A DNA stretch of 64,000 bases, taken from an uncultured Lachnospiraceae bacterium (lineage in GTDB: Bacteria > Bacillota > Clostridia > Lachnospirales > Lachnospiraceae). This document shows positions 56,811-64,000 of the stretch, one piece after another. Under the pieces are notes generated by a model, which had not been told where the DNA came from, ran no database searches, and was given only the letters and a program-made list of their open reading frames with translations. The translations under genes were made by a program, and so were the position numbers. Within the stretch, counting starts at the first letter, position 1. Each line of letters starts with the position of its first letter. The stretch is from positions 62,001 to 126,000 of the forward strand of contig CANTEG010000004.1 of the NCBI GenBank assembly GCA_947652735.1. The letters run 5' to 3'.

Positions 56811-58049
56811 TCATTTTTTCATTTCCTCTAATGTGTCTCCCATTGTGAGCTTTATAATACGCTCCGTTGAATGACCGTCACAGGCGCTCATATATTTTTC
56901 CTTAAAGCTCCTTACCTGTTCTTTGTCAAAGCGGGTATCAATATGCTTAATATAATCCATTACCTGATATCCGCTCTCACATATTGGTCCCGGCACAAAC
57001 TCATCATACTTGTAATAAAATCCCCGCCAGTCAAAATAATTATCTAAATCATAGGAAAAAAATACCATTGGTCTTTCAAAAAGTGAGTATTCAAATACCA
57101 GGGATGAATAGTCTGAAATACATATGTCGCTGACAAAGAGTAAATCCTCGATTGTCATGGTGTCCGTGACATCCTTTGCAAATTCTGAAAACTGTTCATC
57201 TATGAAAGGGCGAGCCTTTACAAACGGATGATGCTTAAACAACATGACATATTCATCACCAAGCTCAGCACTCATCATATACATATCAAATTTATCAGGT
57301 GTTTTTGCGGAAGCAACCCTACCCCTGAATGTTGGTGCATAAAGGATCACCTTCTTTCCCCGCGCATTTGGAAATTCCTTATAAAGCCTCTCGTATGCCC
57401 TTTCTTTCCTGTCCTTGTCAAAAAATACGTCCGTTCTTGAAATTCCCACAGGCTTTACGATATTGTCCTCATGCTTAAGCATCATTGCTTCCTCATATGC
57501 CCAGACAACCTCCGCTGAACTTACCGTCACATTGGTATAATTTCCATGATATGGATACTTTTCCAACGTCTTTCTGTCATCTCCAAATTTCAGTTCTGCC
57601 GTGCTCATTCCAAATTTTTTAAATGCACCACATGCATGCCATAGCTGTGTAACCACAGTTCCTTTTCTTAGCCTCAGACAACTAAATACATTTGATGAAT
57701 CATTCAAGAACACATATTTAGCGGTTGCGACATCTGCAACCATTGCCTTGCATAATCTTTCATATTCCCGCCAGCCTGAAAAGCCCATGCGAAGATAATG
57801 TATATTCAACTTATAGTTATAGTTTTGTTTCAATTTATTGTATACCAGTTCAAAACTGTCACTTATCTCAGGCATTCTCACCTCAATAAATACAACCTTA
57901 CTGCTGTCAAGCTTCTCCCTGGCATGTTTTTTGTAAATCGACGGATACAATATCCGCAGGGAATAAAACCTATACATTCTTTTTGCTGCCTTGAGAAACA
58001 TCTGATACCCTTTTGATTTGTATACTGTTCTTTTCCATCCTGTCAACAT
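56811..58049 (-). CDS. CDP-glycerol glycerophosphotransferase-family protein (TagB/TagF-like)
   Basis: A 412-aa member of the teichoic-acid polymerase family. The domain lies in the C-terminal 270 residues: VTQLWHACGAFKKFGMST, KKVILYAPTFRGR, MLFKHHPFV, CISDYSSLVFEYSLFERPMVFFSYDLDNY and GPICES. Known members add glycerol-phosphate or ribitol-phosphate from CDP-polyols. A close paralogue is encoded next door (58055-59215), so the polymer may contain two polyol-phosphate linkages or one primase and one polymerase. The ribosome site is weak. Confidence 0.87.
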   Translation of the reverse strand: MLTGWKRTVYKSKGYQMFLKAAKRMYRFYSLRILYPSIYKKHAREKLDSSKVVFIEVRMPEISDSFELVYNKLKQNYNYKLNIHYLRMGFSGWREYERLCKAMVADVATAKYVFLNDSSNVFSCLRLRKGTVVTQLWHACGAFKKFGMSTAELKFGDDRKTLEKYPYHGNYTNVTVSSAEVVWAYEEAMMLKHEDNIVKPVGISRTDVFFDKDRKERAYERLYKEFPNARGKKVILYAPTFRGRVASAKTPDKFDMYMMSAELGDEYVMLFKHHPFVKARPFIDEQFSEFAKDVTDTMTIEDLLFVSDICISDYSSLVFEYSLFERPMVFFSYDLDNYFDWRGFYYKYDEFVPGPICESGYQVMDYIKHIDTRFDKEQVRSFKEKYMSACDGHSTERIIKLTMGDTLEEMKK

Positions 58050-58054
58050 AGTTT

Positions 58055-59215
58055 TTATCGTTCCACACTTTCCTGTTCTTTCATCATAAACTTTATTATA
58101 TAGTTTGCAAGCCGCTTAGTCACGTGTCCGTCACATGCCTCCATGTATTTGTCACAAAATGCTTTCCTCGCCGCTTTCTGCCCATCAGATGTGCTAAGTG
58201 CCGTTTTGAGGGCAAGAACAGCTTCATCACCCGTAACATTTTTTATTATCTGCCCCGGCAGATTATCGTAATCAAGATAATATCCTCTGCCGCTCTCATA
58301 TTTATCGTAATCTGGTGCAAAAAATATTACAGGTCTATCCAGCAATAAAAATTCGAAAAAAACAGACGAATAGTCCGTTATCAATATATCCGCACAACAA
58401 AGAAGCTCCTCTGTAGTCATGGGAAGCTCTTTCCTCCCAGTCCCTGTAATAATATGGGGATGAAAGCTTTTTATTATGTAAAAGTCATCACCGCAGCACT
58501 CTATAAGCTTATCTATTTCTTCCTCTCCCACAACGGATGCATTTGCCGCATTATTCCGAAAGGTGGGTGCATACAAAACAACCGTTTTCCCGACAGCATC
58601 AGGAAACATATACCGAAAATGTGCCCTTTTCTCATCCATGTAATCTTTTATAAACAGCTTATCGGTTGCAGACACCCCAACTGGCTTTACAATATCACTG
58701 CCAAGCCTCATGGCAGAGCAGAAAAAAGGAACGCATGCCGTTCCGCTGACCGTAACCAAATCATAATTTTTATATACACTGCCCTTGTAGCCCTCAGGTA
58801 TATCATCCGCTGAATCATATCCAAAACGCTTAAATGCACCACAGCCATGCCATAGCTGTATCACTCTTGTAGCTTTCTTTTTTTTACAGGATGCCACAGG
58901 TAAAAAATTATCACATAAAATAACCGTTTTTGCTGTTGCATATTGCTTCATAAAGCCCATCATTTTTTTCATGCCTGAAAAAGTGTCAAGGCTGGCCAAG
59001 TCAAAAAACTGTTCCTCCACGCGAAGTCCTGACATGGCAAGCTGTTTTTTGAGCAGCTCCATGTGAGGCGGACAAGTATCATGGTGGGCATCTGCAAATA
59101 TGACTTTTCGGTTGTCAATTTTCTTCCCACGGTTTAAATTATATATGAGTGGAAATATAACATGCTGTGAAATCATTTTAAATAGCTGCTTCACCTTAAA
59201 TTTAAAATTATTCAT
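58055..59215 (-). CDS. CDP-glycerol glycerophosphotransferase-family protein, second copy
   Basis: A 386-aa paralogue of the neighbour at 56811. It has IQLWHGCGAFKRFGYDS, KTVVLYAPTFRNN, FHPHIITGTG, LITDYSSVFFEFLLLDRPVIFFAPDYDKY and a C-terminal GHVTKRLANYI. It starts with ATG overlapping the stop of the SDR gene (ATGA), so translation is coupled. Both copies keep the HxCGAFKRFG and DYSS motifs, so both are probably active. Confidence 0.87.
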   Translation of the reverse strand: MNNFKFKVKQLFKMISQHVIFPLIYNLNRGKKIDNRKVIFADAHHDTCPPHMELLKKQLAMSGLRVEEQFFDLASLDTFSGMKKMMGFMKQYATAKTVILCDNFLPVASCKKKKATRVIQLWHGCGAFKRFGYDSADDIPEGYKGSVYKNYDLVTVSGTACVPFFCSAMRLGSDIVKPVGVSATDKLFIKDYMDEKRAHFRYMFPDAVGKTVVLYAPTFRNNAANASVVGEEEIDKLIECCGDDFYIIKSFHPHIITGTGRKELPMTTEELLCCADILITDYSSVFFEFLLLDRPVIFFAPDYDKYESGRGYYLDYDNLPGQIIKNVTGDEAVLALKTALSTSDGQKAARKAFCDKYMEACDGHVTKRLANYIIKFMMKEQESVER

Positions 59216-60273
59216 GCCATACTCCTCATAATATCCATTGTTCTTTTAAGTCCTGTCTGCATGTCATACAGGGAATACCAGCCTAAATCATTAAACTTTG
59301 ACACGTCAAGAACAGCCTTTGTCGCCTTAGAATATCCTGCCTGTTCCAATGTATCAGGCAATTCAAAGATAACCCCGCTGCCTGCATACTCTGCAATCAC
59401 ATGTGCCAGTTCCTTAAGCATAAGGTCCGAGGAATGGGATGCAACATTGTATGCCTCCCCATTTTCTCCATCCAATAACAGCTTTACGATTGCCGAAGCA
59501 GCGTCAGCAGCATAACAGTAAGAATACAGTTGGGTTCCCTCGCTTTTTAAAACGATATCCTCCCCCGAAATACCTTTTTTTATAAACTGTGAAATTGCCT
59601 TTGTATCTGATGCAAGCATGGTTGGTCCGTAAGTCCTTGAAAGTCTTGGTATTACTATATCCATGCCGCCCTGCTTCCTATATGCCTGACAAAGTGCTTC
59701 TCCCGTTCTTTTGCTCTCAGGATATCCTGCACGAAGCGTATTACAGTCAATATATCCCATATAGTCCTCTGCAAACTTATCCGTGTCACCTCTGTTTTCA
59801 CCATATACCTCAACAGAAGATAAAAAAACAAACCTTTTACATTTAACAGCGGATGCCCACTTAAGCAAATTGTCCGTTCCGATAACATTTGCCGCAATGG
59901 TGCCCACAGGGTCACCTGCATATGCTACAGGGTGTGTGTTGCTTGCAGCATGAATAATATAGTCGGCAGCAGGCAGTTCAAGGTCTGCTATAGAATTGTT
60001 TATGTCACGGCAAAAAAACTTCAGGTTATCCTGCTCCATGTATTTTCCAAAGCGTTTTTCCGCCTTTTCCCTATTTCTTCCCAACACATAAACCTGGGTA
60101 TTTTGATTTAACATTTCATTTCGGTACATGAAAACATCCACAAGAAAGCTGCCAATCATTCCCGTACCGCCTGAAATTGCCAGAGTTTTGTCCTTAAATC
60201 TATCCCATGTATAATCAAGGGTGGCAATTTTTTCAACATCTTCCATATATAATTTGCAGTCGTACAATGTCAT
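59212..60273 (-). CDS. NAD-dependent epimerase/dehydratase (SDR) of the polysaccharide locus
   Basis: A 353-aa extended SDR: NAD loop LAISGGTGMIGSFLVDVF, VLGRNREKAEKRFGKY, HAASNTHPVAYAGDP, FLSSVEVYGENRGD and the catalytic YPESKRTGEALC. It lies between a cytidylyltransferase and two CDP-glycerol-type transferases and could act on a CDP- or UDP-bound precursor, but its substrate is not visible from sequence. I start at 60273, where GGGGGT is seven bases upstream. Confidence 0.88.
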   Translation of the reverse strand: MTLYDCKLYMEDVEKIATLDYTWDRFKDKTLAISGGTGMIGSFLVDVFMYRNEMLNQNTQVYVLGRNREKAEKRFGKYMEQDNLKFFCRDINNSIADLELPAADYIIHAASNTHPVAYAGDPVGTIAANVIGTDNLLKWASAVKCKRFVFLSSVEVYGENRGDTDKFAEDYMGYIDCNTLRAGYPESKRTGEALCQAYRKQGGMDIVIPRLSRTYGPTMLASDTKAISQFIKKGISGEDIVLKSEGTQLYSYCYAADAASAIVKLLLDGENGEAYNVASHSSDLMLKELAHVIAEYAGSGVIFELPDTLEQAGYSKATKAVLDVSKFNDLGWYSLYDMQTGLKRTMDIMRSMA

Positions 60274-60299
60274 CCGAAATACCCCCAACCATACGCACT

Positions 60300-61022
60300 T
60301 TAATCCACATGATTACTATTTTCTTTTTTTGCTGTTATATAACCTTTGAAAATTTCAAGGTCATCCTTAGTGGTAAGCTTTATATTTTTATCGGAGCCCT
60401 TTGCAAAATAAAGCCGCTCTCCAAGCTCTACCATCATTGTATTTGTATAGGACGAACCATATATTCCAATTTCCTCACGAAATGCCTTTTCATATGCCCA
60501 CACAAGCTTATCCATTTTATAAGCCTGTGGTGTTGACACCCGCCTTAAAGTCTCCCGCGGAATATATTTTGTGGTTGAAATATCATCATCCACAACAAAT
60601 ATCTGCTCGTTATAGGGCAGGGATGTAACTCCATTTCCATATCTGTTACACTTTTCCACAACATCATTTAAAACCTCTGCATCTACCAAAGGTCTTATTC
60701 CATCATGTATAATAATGTTGTCGCTACCGTCACATTTATCCTTAAGGTTTTCCACTCCGTTTCTTATGGACTCCTGTGCCGAACTTCCGCCTGACACAAC
60801 CCATCTAAGTTTTGTAATGTCAAACTGCTTTGCATAGTCCCACAAAATATCATGCCAGCCATCTATGCATACAACCTCAATGGCATCAATAAGCTCATGG
60901 TTCTGAAAGCTTTCAAGCGTATACACAATCACAGGTCTGTCGTACACATTGATAAACTGCTTCGGTATAGTTTCACCCATTCTTTGTCCCGTGCCGCCTG
61001 CGATAATAATTGCTATATTCAT
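60300..61022 (-). CDS. IspD/TarI-family cytidylyltransferase
   Basis: A 240-aa CTP-dependent nucleotidyltransferase: IIAGGTGQRMGETIPKQF, GGSSAQESIRNGVENL, IIIHDGIRPLVD, and FVVDDDISTTKYIPRETLRRVSTPQAYKM, with the closing KLTTKDDLEIFKGY. The family covers IspD (methylerythritol phosphate) and TarI (ribitol-5-phosphate). In a polymer locus next to CDP-glycerol-type transferases the TarI-like reading, making a CDP-polyol, is more probable. The reductase TarJ is absent here, and the SDR gene sits in its place. Confidence 0.85.
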   Translation of the reverse strand: MNIAIIIAGGTGQRMGETIPKQFINVYDRPVIVYTLESFQNHELIDAIEVVCIDGWHDILWDYAKQFDITKLRWVVSGGSSAQESIRNGVENLKDKCDGSDNIIIHDGIRPLVDAEVLNDVVEKCNRYGNGVTSLPYNEQIFVVDDDISTTKYIPRETLRRVSTPQAYKMDKLVWAYEKAFREEIGIYGSSYTNTMMVELGERLYFAKGSDKNIKLTTKDDLEIFKGYITAKKENSNHVD

Positions 61023-62395
61023 GCCTTGTCCCCCTCTTTTGAAGCTCTGTCATTCACGAGTGCAGTTGTCTGTCCATCCCTTACCCCCTCCGAGTTTTCC
61101 TTGCGGAATATGGCGCGTACGGTAAGCAGCATAAGCTTTATATCAAGCCACAGGGAATACTCCTGTATATAAATCAAATCCATTCTAAGCTTGTCTATTG
61201 GCACGGTATTGTATTTGCCATACACCTGTGCATAACCTGTTATTCCCGCCTTGACCTTTAGTCTGAAATCAAATTCAGGAATGGATTTTGAATATTTTTC
61301 AAATATTTCAGGGCGTTCCGGTCTCGGACCCACAATCGACATATCACCTGCAATAACGTTAAAAAGCTGCGGAAGCTCATCAATATGAAAATTTCTAAGT
61401 ACCCTGCCAACAGGCGTAACCCTGTCATCGTGCTTCCTTGCAAGGCAAGCTCCTGAGGTCTCGGCATCCGTTCTCATGCTCCTGAATTTAAAGATAACAA
61501 ATTTCTTTCCGTCACGTGTAAGTCTCTCCTGCCTGTAAAAAACAGGTCCGCCGTCATACAGCTTGATTATCGCCGCAACAATAAGCATAAACGGAGCAAG
61601 CACTACTATTCCTATGATGGATACAACTATGTCAACAATCCTTTTGGCAATTCTCTGGTCAACAAAAAGCCCCTGATTTCTTGACAAATATAGGGGCGTA
61701 TCAAGCAAATGTAAATCGTCGGAGCCACGCATAATAATATCGGTTATTTTCGGAACCACATATGTTCTGATGCCATGCTTATAGCAATATTTTATAATGC
61801 TGTTTCTCTCCTCCGCGGATAAATCATATAAAAATACACCCTCGAAATCCAAAACCTCACTGCATATTTTTTCATATCCCTTTTCGTAATTCAATATTTC
61901 ACTTACAACATACTTGTCATTTCGTGAATTAAGCTTTTTTAAAAATTGCTCCAAGGGGTACTTTCCATATATAATTATAACCCGTCTCGGCGGAAACGCT
62001 TTCATGTAAATCTGCTTTACCAGTATTACCCACAGTGACGAAACACCTATCTGCACAAGGGATAACATCACCATCGGTACAAGCTCCATATACTCCGACC
62101 ACATCATACATATAAAAAAATATCCCGCCACATTGGACAATAATTCTGAAAATCCGTGTGCCAAAATTAAATCAGGCACCCTCATATAACTTATTTTATA
62201 TCCGTTAAAGGTTTTGGTCAGCATATAAATAAATATGGCATACATTGCTATAACAATGATATGTCCATGCCTGAAAAAAGGGCTGTCAGCCGAAATATCG
62301 TAACAGCAAAACCAAACATATGAAAATGCAACAATCTCAAACAGCCATAACAAAAAGTTGGACACTACGCCAAGAAGTCTTTTTTGCTGTTCCAT
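61019..62395 (-). CDS. Polyprenyl-phosphate sugar phosphotransferase (initiating)
   Basis: A 458-aa membrane enzyme that starts polymer synthesis by loading a sugar-1-phosphate on undecaprenyl phosphate. It has four N-terminal helices (about residues 10-125), a Rossmann-like middle domain, a fifth helix (about 250-275, IVDIVVSIIGIVVLAPFMLIV) and the catalytic domain (FYRQERLTRDGKKFVIFKFRSMRTDAE, ELPQLFNVIAGDMSIVGPRPERPE, KAGITGYAQVYGKYN). GTG at 62404 is a less likely start than the ATG at 62395, which has AGGGTG at eight bases. It overlaps the cytidylyltransferase start by four bases. Confidence 0.92.
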   Translation of the reverse strand: MEQQKRLLGVVSNFLLWLFEIVAFSYVWFCCYDISADSPFFRHGHIIVIAMYAIFIYMLTKTFNGYKISYMRVPDLILAHGFSELLSNVAGYFFICMMWSEYMELVPMVMLSLVQIGVSSLWVILVKQIYMKAFPPRRVIIIYGKYPLEQFLKKLNSRNDKYVVSEILNYEKGYEKICSEVLDFEGVFLYDLSAEERNSIIKYCYKHGIRTYVVPKITDIIMRGSDDLHLLDTPLYLSRNQGLFVDQRIAKRIVDIVVSIIGIVVLAPFMLIVAAIIKLYDGGPVFYRQERLTRDGKKFVIFKFRSMRTDAETSGACLARKHDDRVTPVGRVLRNFHIDELPQLFNVIAGDMSIVGPRPERPEIFEKYSKSIPEFDFRLKVKAGITGYAQVYGKYNTVPIDKLRMDLIYIQEYSLWLDIKLMLLTVRAIFRKENSEGVRDGQTTALVNDRASKEGDKA

Positions 62396-62418
62396 AACGA
62401 ACACACCCTTTCGTTCAT

Positions 62419-64000
62419 CTATTGGGCTAATGTAAATGGAGGAAGTGACACGGGAAAATTAATATTGTAAAACGGATCCCCGTTTTCCAACACATCCTTC
62501 CATCTCTTTTGAAAAAGACTTACTTCTCCTGCAAATCTTTCCGCTTTTTCCGGTGTATCCTCATAGCCTCTTGACTTTGATTCATAATGATGCCATTTTG
62601 CTTCAGCACAATAAGTCACAAGTAATCCCTGTTCCCTGACCTTAAGACAATAGTCAACGTCATTACATGCAACGACAAACTCCTCTGAAAGTCCACCTAC
62701 CGCATCAAAAACACTTTTCTTGGTAAGCAGACAGGCAGCAGTGACAGCACTAAAATTGCTGTTTATTTTTGCACGCATCATATATCCAAGTTCATTGTCC
62801 TTCATACCGTTAAATACATGTCCTGCATAACCTCCAAAGCCTATGACAACGCCTGCATGCTGTATCGTATCATCCTCATAAAAAAGCTTTGCCCCCACAA
62901 CACCTACATCGTCACGCATACATATTCCAAGCATACGGCTCAAAGCATTGGTTGACATAATCTCTGTGTCATTGTTTAGCAAAAGGATATAGTCCCCCTT
63001 CGCAAAGGTTACGCCATAATTGTTTATTGCGGAGTAATTAAACTCCTTTTTCCAGTAAACCACATGGAAGTTTTCGCGCTTTGCTTCCATTTCCCTATAA
63101 TAGTTAAATGTCTCATCCTCTGTGCTGTTGTTTTCCACTACGATAAATTCAAAATTTTTATAGTCACTTTTTTCATAGATTGAGCTTACACATTTATCCA
63201 AGTCATCAATATGATCCTTGTTTGGTATGATGATTGATATCAAAGGCGGCTCATCAATGATATATTTCACATCATAAAGCCCCCACATATCCGTATTTTC
63301 AACTGTAGCCTTAATGCCCAACCTGTCAAGATGTGCCTGAAGTGCCTTTCTTCCGTTTTCGTATGCATAAAGCTTACTCTCAGGATTTCCTGCTGTTGAT
63401 GCCTTGTGGACACGCCAGTGATAAAGCATTTTCGGAATATGCTTTATGCTGTCTGTCTGTTCCACGCATTTTAAAATAATATCATAATCCTGTGCACCGT
63501 CAAAGTTTTTGTCAAAGCCACCCACCTTGTGAAACAATTCCGTTCTCGCAACAAAAAAATGGGTAATATAGTTGTGCACCATAAGCAAATCCATGGAAAA
63601 ATCAGGCTTGAACTTCGGGTTCATCAGCTTCTTTCCCTTGGAATCCATCATATCCTCATCCGTGTAAAGGATATCATATTTTTCTTCATTCAGTGCCTTT
63701 GCAATGTGATAAAGTGCATCAGGCGTAAGCAAATCATCATGGTCAAAAAGTCCCACATACTCTCCCTTTGCAAGTGCTAACGCGGCATTTGTATTTTCGG
63801 ATATTCCACCATTTTTCTCCAAAAACCTGCATACTATCCTACTGTCCTTTTGCACATACTCCTTAATAATGCTGACTGCCAAAGCACCCGCCTTGTCACT
63901 CACATCACTCCCGTCCGCAATACAAAGCTGCCAGTTTTGATAGGACTGGCTCATCACTGACTCTATCATTTCACGCAAATACTTTTCCGGTGTATTGTAC
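62419..64000 (-). CDS. Tandem GT2 glycosyltransferase (partial, 5' end beyond the window)
   Basis: The reading frame stays open to position 64000 (YNTPEKYLREMIESVMSQSY), so the N-terminus is missing. Two GT-A domains are seen. The first has CIADGSD and YVGLFDHDDLLTPDALYHIAKAL. The second has PLISIIIPNKDHIDDLDKC, FIVVENNSTEDETFNYY, ILLLNNDTEIMS and AACLLTKKSVFDAVGGLSEEF, with the final NDVDYCLKVREQGL. Two-domain enzymes of this kind extend rhamnan-type or capsular chains. It is the first gene of the locus visible here. Confidence 0.9.
   Translation of the reverse strand, partial: YNTPEKYLREMIESVMSQSYQNWQLCIADGSDVSDKAGALAVSIIKEYVQKDSRIVCRFLEKNGGISENTNAALALAKGEYVGLFDHDDLLTPDALYHIAKALNEEKYDILYTDEDMMDSKGKKLMNPKFKPDFSMDLLMVHNYITHFFVARTELFHKVGGFDKNFDGAQDYDIILKCVEQTDSIKHIPKMLYHWRVHKASTAGNPESKLYAYENGRKALQAHLDRLGIKATVENTDMWGLYDVKYIIDEPPLISIIIPNKDHIDDLDKCVSSIYEKSDYKNFEFIVVENNSTEDETFNYYREMEAKRENFHVVYWKKEFNYSAINNYGVTFAKGDYILLLNNDTEIMSTNALSRMLGICMRDDVGVVGAKLFYEDDTIQHAGVVIGFGGYAGHVFNGMKDNELGYMMRAKINSNFSAVTAACLLTKKSVFDAVGGLSEEFVVACNDVDYCLKVREQGLLVTYCAEAKWHHYESKSRGYEDTPEKAERFAGEVSLFQKRWKDVLENGDPFYNINFPVSLPPFTLAQ

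Overview
The window looks like a chromosomal segment of a low-GC, anaerobic Gram-positive bacterium of the class Clostridia, most likely a Lachnospiraceae member. The grounds are strong AGGAGG ribosome sites, two T-box leaders, a 6S RNA, a paired GlgC/GlgD glycogen system, a four-subunit ferredoxin-dependent 2-oxoacid oxidoreductase, a PPi-type phosphofructokinase, GatCAB, and small family proteins (DUF4250, DUF951, a Cys-rich 'HCB' protein) that I associate with this group. Species cannot be read from the sequence. Most genes lie on the minus strand. I see no rRNA, tRNA, CRISPR array, transposase or prophage.

Layout. 1-1830: glgC and the 5' part of glgD under one promoter. 1851-4037: NfeD and SPFH membrane proteins plus two small unknowns. 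4140-8476: zinc-ribbon membrane protein, a 490-aa anchored protein and an aconitase-family hydratase on the minus strand, divergent from a plus-strand four-gene 2-oxoacid:ferredoxin oxidoreductase operon (8515-11622). 11673-14073: YqeG and UvrC. 14172-18488: a 694-aa protein of unknown family, a membrane-bound MutS-like ATPase and a small membrane protein. 18793-22855: an acidic anchored protein, aroA (minus), an SGNH-like protein with a structured leader and an M18 aminopeptidase. 22852-29588: a T-box-controlled pheS-pheT-queA-GDPD group. 29602-31970: a membrane protein, then a cluster of a Cys/Gly-rich protein, a 144-aa protein and an Asn-rich protein. 31960-36908: AI-2E transporter, a degenerate CbiE/CbiT-like protein, DUF4250 and leuS. 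37072-44278: carD, DUF951 (58 aa), CBS protein, DAHP synthase, HD nucleotidase, ftsH, glyA and a YihY-type membrane protein. 44279-48319: SpoIID-like protein, 6S RNA, and pfp on the plus strand. 48483-50526: rmlA and rmlB. 50560-55936: an Asp T-box operon aspS-gatC-gatA-gatB. 55941-64000: part of a surface-polysaccharide locus (GT2, two CDP-glycerol-type transferases, SDR epimerase, IspD/TarI-type cytidylyltransferase, polyprenyl-phosphate sugar transferase and a tandem GT2 cut by the window end).

How they work together. The metabolic genes fit a fermenter that stores glycogen, uses ferredoxin-linked 2-oxoacid oxidation and PPi-dependent glycolysis. AspRS together with GatCAB behind one T-box suggests amidation-dependent charging of tRNA-Asn or tRNA-Gln. 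The last 8 kb builds an envelope polymer, probably with CDP-activated polyol phosphates.

The least explained parts are the Cys-rich/Asn-rich cluster at 30683-31970, a hairpin that directly follows the -10 element of two separate promoters (18511-18582 and 20692-20759), the CbiET-like protein that has lost its glycine-rich SAM loop, and the 694-aa protein preceded by a five-codon upstream ORF.
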